A DNA stretch of 64,000 bases from Takakia lepidozioides (taxonomy: Eukaryota; Streptophyta; Takakiopsida; Takakiales; Takakiaceae): the NCBI GenBank assembly GCA_030704615.1, contig CM060731.1, forward strand, positions 78,846,756-78,910,755, read 5' to 3'. Of this stretch, positions 57,426-64,000 are shown in pieces (positions within the stretch are counted from its first letter, which is position 1; each line of letters starts with the position of its first letter). Below the pieces are notes generated by a model. That model was not told the DNA's origin and searched no databases. It worked only from the letters and a program-made list of their open reading frames with translations. Both the position numbers and the translations under genes were made by a program.

Positions 57426-58429
57426 TCCTTGGCTCCTTGATGCTCTCTAAGACAAGACTAAGCACTCCACAGCCTTTGCCAAGCTCCTGAAACCCTAAGG
57501 CTTACATTTCCAGCCACAAGACACTTCTCTTGTGGTGCAAGAGCTCTTCTTCCAAGCTCTGAAACCCTAGGTGCACATTCCATGGCCTTGCCGCACCTCT
57601 TAGCTCCTGTTCCAGCCCTGCTCTTGCCATGACAAGAGCCCTCTCAATGCTGAAGCTCGAGATTGAAACCCAATCTCACCATACTCCACAAAGTGCACTG
57701 ATTTGCCCCAAGCCAAATCAGCCCTTTCGCTTGGTCTTGCAATCCTTCACACAATGAAGCTCGCATTCCCAAGTCCAGTTCTCAGCTTTGCCACCAAAGC
57801 CACTATAACCTGCTCTTGACTGGTCCTCTTCCCAATCGTGCTTGCTCATGCATGTACACAATCTGAAACCATCAAGGTGCTCTGGAATTACCTACAGTAT
57901 GGTGCTTTCATCTCTGAAGCTGAAGATCGAATGCCAAGGTTTACCACCTCGTAACCCACATCGCCTCCGCTTCTAACAACCAAGAGCTCCACGGTGCTCC
58001 TTGCATAACAACTTGGTTTCTCTCATTCTCAAGCAAAAACCACAAGTGCTACAACTAACTCGTATCTAGCACTCATAGATACGAGCTCATCTTTCTCGAG
58101 TGATAAAAGAAGAATACAAGCACAAGCTCATGCGAGCTCACAAAGCTGAAGCATAAACTCATGCATATATAACCTCATCACTCAAATACAAGTCAAGCCA
58201 AGTGCACCCCACGCCATGGGGAATCCACACTACGGCGCCATAGCTAGGCGCGGTGAGGCTCAACTCGAGAAAGATGAGCCTCCCGCGCTTGCCGTGAAGA
58301 TAACCACTCCAGGGCCTAAATCTGCCTTGACCCCTGGATTGACACTTGGGCCAATCCCAAATGTCAATATGTAAAAGCTAGCTATTTCCTAGCTAGTTTC
58401 ACACTAGTGGTAAAATAACTTGACACTGG

Positions 58430-58716
58430 AATCGTACCAGATGTTGTTCTGGACACTGCTCTGATGAACATGTATGCAAAATGTGGGAGGAGCGTCGAGG
58501 ATGCAAAGGGAGTGTTGGACAATATGGCTGAACGATATGTGGTGTCTTGGACTGCGATGATCACAGCTTATGCACAGCAGGGGCACGGGATGGAGGCTTT
58601 GGAGACCTATGAGCAAATGATAAGGAAAGATGTGAAGCCCGACCAGATCACCCAAGGTTAGGTTTGCAAGGTGTGTGCGAGCCTGACAGCGCTTGATAAG
58701 GGCAAGGAAGTCCATG
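58430..58716 (+). pseudogene. PPR pseudogene, right piece
   Basis: Continues the frame of 47484-47562: IVPDVVLDTALMNMYAKCG, then VVSWTAMITAYAQQGHGMEA and KPDQITQG followed by a TAG, after which the PPR text resumes (CASLTALDKGKEVHA). An in-frame extra residue (CGRSVED) and the stop show decay. It ends at the CACTA-like terminus at 58717. Confidence 0.9.
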
Positions 58717-59320
58717 CACTACTACGTTTAGGGGGGGTTAGTGACGTCGGGACCCCAGGCGCGTCGGACTGACGACCCTCCTGCGACTGCAGCGCCGCGC
58801 AGGCACCCGGCCCGGAAATTGCGACGTCAGCCCGTCGCCGCCGCGCCGCTCCGGTGACGCTTCGCCTGCTTGCGATTCCGCCACGTTGCTGCTGTTGGGA
58901 TGACCGTCAGCGAGCTGGGGGTTTGCGACGCCGGGGCGTCGCACTTACTCTCTGCGACGCTCCCATAAGGCTGCGACTGCGGGAATCGCAACAACACCCC
59001 TCACACTTAGGCGTGTGGGGAGGGCCGAGTCAGGTCGTGTTGTTGGGGTTTGCGACGTCCAGAGGCCGCGACGTTGGGGAGTCGCAAGGATGCCATTTTT
59101 CCCTTGGCCGCCACGTGGCGAGGGCACGCCACCTTGCGGGGGTTGCGACTGCTAGAAGTCGCCCGTCAGCGGTAATGCGACGGGCCTGCGACGTCCGAGA
59201 GTCGCAGAGAGGCCCTATTTAGTGTCTCTTTGCAAAGGTCATGGCTGAGGCCAGGGTCGATTGATCCCCTTCTTCCAATCTTTATAGTGCTCATTCTCTC
59301 TTGCTGTATAAACGGGCCAG
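58717..59320. mobile_element. Probable CACTA (En/Spm) transposon left end with subterminal repeats
   Basis: CACTACTACG at 58717 is followed by about 500 bp packed with TGCGAC/GTCGCA motifs in both orientations (e.g. TTGCGACGCCGGGGCGTCGC), able to form many short hairpins. Such GC-rich subterminal repeats are the binding sites of the CACTA accessory protein. A related block with the same order lies at 59755-59900. The right terminus was not certain; a CCAGTAGTG at about 59662 is a candidate but its flank does not give the expected 3-bp duplication. Confidence 0.5.
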
Positions 59321-59754
59321 AGTTCTTTTTACCACCATTGGTGCCGATCCTAGCAAACTTGACGGCCGCCGCCACATCCTCCTCCTCATCCCCTCAGGTG
59401 GGATGATGATTTTTTGCACATGCACATGATTTTGTTTTATTCCGTTCCCAAGCCATATGCTTAATGACAACGTTTGCAATGCATGTGCAAATTTTGGGAG
59501 TGAACAAAAATCATTTGGACTGAAAACCATATTTTCTTCCCTCATTTGTACTCCCAAGTTGAGTTCTTTTCAACTTCATGCACTCTCCATAGAGAGTTCC
59601 GCAATAGTGAGTGAAGGAAATGCTTGTTTTTTTTGGTTTTTTTTGTTTGGTCCAATTTTTTCCAGTAGTGGTCTGGGGTTTGCATTCACAAAACAAAATA
59701 GAGCTAAAACAAAAATCATTACGTAGGACAAATCTGCAATCATAGATATTGTAA

Positions 59755-59940
59755 ATGTAGGGGGTTGCGACCTCCAAGGGTCGCCTTGCGACGGCATTGC
59801 GATGCCCCAACATGTCTGCGACGGCGGGGAATCGCAATATCGCCTTTTCTGTGTCTTTGCAAAGGTCATGGCAGAGGCCAAGCTGAATGGATCCATTGTT
59901 GCAAATCTTTTTTAGTCCTCCTTCTGTGCTACAATATAAC
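59755..59940. repeat. Second TGCGAC subterminal-repeat block
   Basis: ttgcgacctcc...gggtcgcc, tgcgacggc and gaatcgcaa, followed by gtctttgcaaaggtcatggc, matching 59225-59245 in the same orientation. Direct repeat of the block at 58717-59320. Confidence 0.7.
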
Positions 59941-60890
59941 AGGTCTATCTTGCATGTGGGAGACCATGATCAACCCGAGCGGCCTTATTGTTAAAAACAA
60001 AGGGCAGGAAGAGGGGGTGGGGACACTAGGAAAGGAAAAGGGAAGGGCCATGGGATTAGAGGGTTGGGGTATAGATTGCTTTGGCAATGGCTTTAGCAAC
60101 ATTGTTGTCTTTCACACCAATTTCGAAGATTCTTTCTGTTGCATCGAGATCATGGTAACCAAATCGATTGAAGGGTTTCCAGGGGTAAGTCTTGGTCAGC
60201 ACTTGTAGAACAAGAACCATGTCTTCCAACATTCTTGCCCTCGTACAAAAATTCAACAATCCTAGAGTAATTTTTTTTGAGTCACAACTTCACTAGAATC
60301 ATTCGTAGATCGCCACACCTACAAAGGATTTTTTTCATGGATTTTTCATTAATCAATCATAGAAATAAGCTACAGGCATGTACATGTACAATCAATCGAA
60401 GGGATGGGTACAATTCTGTGTGAGAATTATTATGTAGCTTTGATTACGTGTCTAATCAACTTGAACATCATCATCCGGAGCTTCTTCATCCTCATCAAGC
60501 TGCAAGACTTCTTGCTCATCAGAGTCATTGCATAAATGCCTGGTCACCAAAGACACCATTCGAATCTCTTTCACCTCGTTTCATGACCATGTCTTCATCT
60601 TCTTCTCCAACGTCCGCTCTGATGGAGCCTCACCGTAATAGGTCCGGATGCATTGTCTGGGTGTACCATCTCTATTGTACCCCCTCTATCCAACCTCGGC
60701 CAACATCAGCGTCATCATGGCCAGTCTCTTCCTCCTCCACATCTGCCTCGCCCCGTGTAGGTCCCCGACCATGATAGATACGTCTTCCTCTTGGCTGAGC
60801 AGGGGGTTGCTATTTCATGAGCGGCATGAGCATGAGCGGAAAAAATAAAAAACATGAGCGGACCATTGTGTGTCCACGGAATAGGGTTAG
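59941..60890. other. No recognised gene
   Basis: Short frames only. A minus frame at 60056-60259 (ERIFEIGVKDNNVAKAIAK) looks protein-like but is not identified. Possibly interior of the CACTA-type element. Confidence 0.3.
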
Positions 60891-63149
60891 GAGGCACGGA
60901 AAATAGGGTCAATGAAGTTGGAATTTGGCACCAGTGAACTCGTCATAGCAATGAAATACAACATTTTTGCAATTTTGTGCAAGCCACATCTATACAAGTG
61001 TGTCCTAACTGTCATAGCCGGAATGGGCACTACTCTCCTACCCCTCCGAGGAACTTGCCCCGCCTTCCTCCTCATCCCCCTCATCCCCCCCATCCTCCGA
61101 GCTTTGTGATGCATCAGTTTCACTATGCCTCTCAAAAATTCCGTCCTCTCCTTTGGGGACTGTCCACCTCTCCTCCTGGGAATCTTCTGTCTCTTCTCCC
61201 CCCCTTTCCTCAGCAGAATCCAAGACAAATCTACAAGCTTGACGGGCTCTAATAGCTTCTACTGCCTCCTCCCTCATCTTCATTTCTTGAGGTTTGCCTC
61301 GTCTAAAATCTGCTGTACACGACTAGATTCGGAAGACCTCCTAATGACAACCGAAGCAAGCCGGCAGCATAAGGTAGGAAGGATGTAGTCCCTTTTTGGA
61401 CTAGGCATGAAATCCCCCCTGGCAAAAAAAGGCACGTTCTTCCTGCCCATGAACTGCGGTGTAGACGTCCCTCCTGCAGTACTTGGCATCCTGCAGTAAG
61501 AACAAATCCCCTTTAAAATGTCAATACCAGTAGAAGCAAAAAAGGGTCTTTCAATGAAATAAGAGAGCGAAGGGAGGTGCCTCACGAAATCAGGAGGCAA
61601 CTTACAAATGCGACCACTCACTCGTAAACACCGGGGCTCCTCCTCGCCTCGATCCCAACTTGTACCTCCCTTGCTCCTTGTCGGATTCTTCCTCATCCTT
61701 CGAGGATGCTTCTTTTCTTTCGGCAGACGTTCAGCCGCTGCAAGTTCGAGTTGTGGAGGGCAGTATCTGGCTCGAAGGCGAAAACATGCCTGTCGGACAA
61801 TGTCCCTGCCCACATTGAGGCACCTGAGGGACAAAACGGGTGGTTAGTAGCATGCGACATGCAATTGCAATCGGCCAGGGGACAAATGGTGCACTTGAAG
61901 GCTTCTCGTACCGCATGTGAGGTCAAGAATCCGCCCTTGGACATCTGAGCACGTCTCCATGAGGGTTGGATTAAAGCATGGCTCCGGGTCCGGCTGTACC
62001 CAACGGTTTGTCCTGTCTTGTTTCCTTTCGGCATACTGGAGTGGGGCAATAGTTGTAGAGGACATCGTAGGTACAGGGTCCACAACGCATCAACAAGACG
62101 ACCGTCGTTGCGGAATTTGAACGTAGACCCTCTCTTCACAAACAATATGCTCAAACACCAATGTCTGCACATCCAACAAAGAGGGATCACTCCACTCCAG
62201 GGTCTAGTTCAGATACCCACAATATGAAGTGAATGCAATAGATTGATAACTTACACTCTGGCCCTCTGTTTCGCAACCCCTGCGTATTGATGCAGAACCA
62301 TTTTTGATGAGGACCGGGGTGACACTTTCGGTGTCCACCTGCCCACATTGTCTGTGGTCTTCTCTTGTGCAAGGACCACCATACATCCACCATCATCCAG
62401 GAGCATCCCGCCAGCCCAAACCGACTCTCCAGTAGTCCTCAGTAAACCTTTCCAGGTGGGCACACCATCTAGGCCCTCCAGCAGCTCCCCATCTGGAATA
62501 TCGAGGAGAATCATATCGCAGGTTCTCTCCACCTCAACCCTACCCCGAGTGCTCTTGCAATCCGTGCTCACAGCCGTGAAGAATTCCATCATGGATTCGA
62601 AACCAGGTGTCGTGCACCTCACTTCGGTAAGCTCCCCTCAAGTCATAGTTACTCGCTTTGATGCGCGCGCCTGACTCCCAACCTGGCCGCCGGGCCAACT
62701 TGGAGCTTCGGCTGCTCACCGGGACATAACGGTCCCCCTTCGCTTCCCCCACTAAACCCTCCACCTATTTGGGCCTAGTGGAATTCCCTTTGGTAGATGG
62801 CAGTCCGGAACAGCTCCCCACTCTTTGTCGCTTTCCGGCTCGCTCGCTTACTCACTAGTTTTTGGTCACCACAGGGGCAGCCCCTCATGTGTCCCGACCC
62901 CCTGCCCTCAAGGCAAAGGGCCGCGACACCAGGGGTGTCTTTAGGCTCTATACTGGGAGCCCTCTTCTTGGCTTTCCCCTTCTGCTCCTCCATAGACTTG
63001 GTTTTGTGCCAACCTTCTTCCGCCCTTGGCAGCCAAAGCATAAGGAAGCTCTCATTGACACATTGGATGATGGTTGGGGGTTCTAGCTTTGGCCTCTTCG
63101 GAAATGTCACCGCCGAATACCGCCGTGTAGGCTCGCCCTCAAATGCCAA
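60890..63149 (-). pseudogene. Degenerate amino-methyltransferase-like ORF (permuted, N4/N6 type?)
   Basis: Minus strand from 63149 (MAFEGEPTRRYSAVTF). The frame runs to KDTPG, is interrupted by the solo LTR, and resumes in frame as GFESMMEFFTA. Then come CDMILLDIPDGEL (about 62520), ending in GGCMVVLAQE; downstream GRILDLTCGT (about 61940) and HVFAFEPDTALHNSNLQRL (about 61790-61735). A DxPx-type motif ahead of a motif-I-like GRxLDLxxGT and an acidic FEPD motif is the order of permuted (beta-class) amino-methyltransferases of DNA. The second Gly of motif I is not seen and DPPY is IPDG, so activity is unlikely. A long tail (to 61280) and an acidic end (to about 61040) follow, with frameshifts. 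Probably a mobile-element gene. Family assignment is tentative. Confidence 0.4.
62603..62933 (-). mobile_element. Solo LTR of the chromovirus family, internally deleted
   Basis: 62608-62928 begins TGTCGTGCACCTCACTTCGG and ends GGCCGCGACA, like the LTRs at 19497 and 25896, but lacks the middle 400 bp (joined at ggtcacca/caggggc). Flanked by the 5-bp duplication CCAGG at 62603-62607 and 62929-62933. Its removal with one CCAGG restores the surrounding minus-strand frame. Confidence 0.93.
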
Positions 63150-63754
63150 CTTCTTGGCAGAGCCAGTCCCAGACCAAACTGATTGGGAACCCCGGACGAC
63201 GGTGACTTGGTAGCAGCAGCAGCAGATCGCAGGACCTTGTACAAATTCGTCGTCGGAGTCACTCCCTTGGGGCCCCTCCTGCGCCCCTCTGGTGCCCTGG
63301 TGGTTTTCTGTTTTTGGGTGTTAGTGTACTCCCCTGTTTCCTGTTCCTTTTCTTTTGTCCTTTATTCTTCTCATTCAATTTCTCTTGAATACCTGCCTGA
63401 GCAAGCTCTGCCGCTTTCTTGGACTGGGCAAGCGCTCTCGCCTCCTTTGGACCCAGCGGAGCAAGCGGAGCCCGTTTCGTCGAGCCTCAGCATCCAGCTT
63501 CATTGAAACTCGGATGGGTCGAGCGAGCCGGGCAGAAGGTCCACATACCAAGGGCAGTCGCGCAAATGTTCCAGACCACTCCTTCACGATGACGTCGTGT
63601 ACATGGAGTCAGCCCCAGGGTTCCTCCATGCGAGGAAGAATGGCGGCTCGAAGGACAGATGTCCTTTCTCCAAAGGGAGAACTTGCAGTACCCCTGCTTC
63701 AAGAAACACACAGAATGAGGTCCCGGGAACGAGGTAAATTTTGGGGAAGGAAAA
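63150..63754. other. Unassigned region
   Basis: Pyrimidine-rich at 63300-63380, with overlapping frames of no recognised family. May be upstream region of the methyltransferase-like element. Confidence 0.3.
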
Positions 63755-64000
63755 TGACTAGGCCCGGAACTGGAAATTCCGGTTTCGGTGCCTACCACAC
63801 TAGGGGCCCTGCACTGGAAAACCGGCGCCATTTTCCCAGGTTGGGGCCGAATATGCCTAAGTCCCAGAACTCACTGGGCCCGGAACTGGAAAAATGGCGC
63901 CAAATTTCCTGTTTCGGTGCCTGCCTCTAAAGGGACTTAGCCATTTTCGGGCCCGTTCACTGGAAATTCGGCGCCATTTTCCCAGGTTGGGCCCGAAAAT
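63755..64000. repeat. GGCGCCATTTTCC / GGAACTGGAAA repeat at window edge
   Basis: Motifs (g)cccgg(a)actggaaa, ttccggtttcggtgcct and ggcgccattttcccaggttg recur with a spacing of about 100-130 bp up to the window end. Likely terminal repeats of an element continuing beyond the window. Confidence 0.7.

Larger units (their letters stand above)
55305..58425 (-). repeat. 5' non-coding region of the retrotransposon, with tandem arrays
   Basis: 3.1 kb between gag and the outer end. Presumably holds the 5' LTR and leader. No TGGTATCAGAGC-type primer-binding site found. Contains two tandem arrays (see 55930-56580 and 57040-57425). ORFs here (such as 55916-56632) come from the arrays. Confidence 0.5.
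47559..58429 (-). mobile_element. Ty3/gypsy-like retrotransposon with C5-methyltransferase and PHD finger
   Basis: 10.86-kb element (47563-58425) with outer ends TGTC...GACA and a 4-bp target duplication CTGG at 47559-47562 and 58426-58429. Removing the element plus one CTGG joins KAG to IVPDVVLDTALMNMYAKC without a frame change, so the boundaries are firm. Minus-strand order: non-coding 5' region with tandem arrays (58425-55305), gag (55304-54534), two zinc knuckles (about 54210-54050), protease (about 53125-52674), cytosine-5 DNA methyltransferase (about 52400-51450), RT-RNase H (51063-49513), integrase-PHD (49579-48011), short 3' region. RT and integrase ORFs are open for over 500 codons each, so it looks young, but gag-protease-methyltransferase has several frameshifts. 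The paired LTRs could not be aligned by eye. Confidence 0.88.

Noticed and set aside
63355-63930. 191-codon plus-strand ORF
   Set aside because: Runs through repeats at the window edge; composition biased, no domain recognised.
1-64000. CRISPR arrays, rRNA genes, bacterial operons
   Set aside because: None seen; the tandem repeats present are minisatellites and microsatellites of a plant genome.

Overview
The window is nuclear DNA of a land plant, probably seedless (fern or lycophyte grade; inference only). The evidence is genes split by GT-AG introns, an intact DYW-type pentatricopeptide-repeat (PPR) editing-factor gene with further PPR fragments, a plant 2-phosphoglycerate-kinase-like gene, a cinnamyl-alcohol-dehydrogenase-family gene, and a heavy load of LTR and non-LTR retroelements. 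There are no bacterial operons, rRNA genes or CRISPR arrays. Exon limits were set by eye from family similarity, phase continuity and GT-AG sites.

Host genes, left to right. (1) The 3' part of a SET-domain lysine methyltransferase gene, + strand, 3-5610, eight phase-consistent exons; LINE fragments lie in introns on both sides of one 114-bp exon. (2) An orphan plastid-transit-like first exon, 6175-6367. (3) An intact DYW-PPR gene, 8303-10669. (4) A decayed starch-synthase (SSV-like) fragment, 26755-27475. (5) A 2-phosphoglycerate-kinase-like gene, + strand, 34680-39421, seven coding exons. (6) A CAD-family gene, - strand, 41509-44160.

Mobile DNA. A LINE family with (GA/TC)n tails occupies 1385-2985, 3181-3935 and 6475-7550. 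Two ~2.6-2.9 kb copies of an unclassified element (11358-14222 and 28812-31414) form a 20-kb inverted pair. A degenerate Ty3/gypsy chromovirus (19497-26592) has two LTRs, a 5-bp duplication GCCAG, an initiator-Met primer-binding site and a chromodomain. A solo LTR of that family (62608-62928, duplication CCAGG) splits another decayed ORF. A tRNA-like SINE lies at 28054-28275 and a probable CACTA terminus at 58717.

The main discovery candidate is the Ty3/gypsy-like element at 47563-58425 (- strand). It carries gag with zinc knuckles, a DSGA protease, a cytosine-5 DNA methyltransferase domain between protease and reverse transcriptase, RT-RNase H, and an integrase that ends in a PHD finger instead of a chromodomain. 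It inserted into a PPR pseudogene: removing it with one copy of the 4-bp duplication CTGG rejoins the PPR frame. At the right end, a decayed ORF (about 60900-63149) resembles a permuted amino-methyltransferase. One window thus shows chromatin writers (C5 and possibly N4/N6 methyltransferases) and readers (chromodomain, PHD) carried by different mobile or mobile-like elements.
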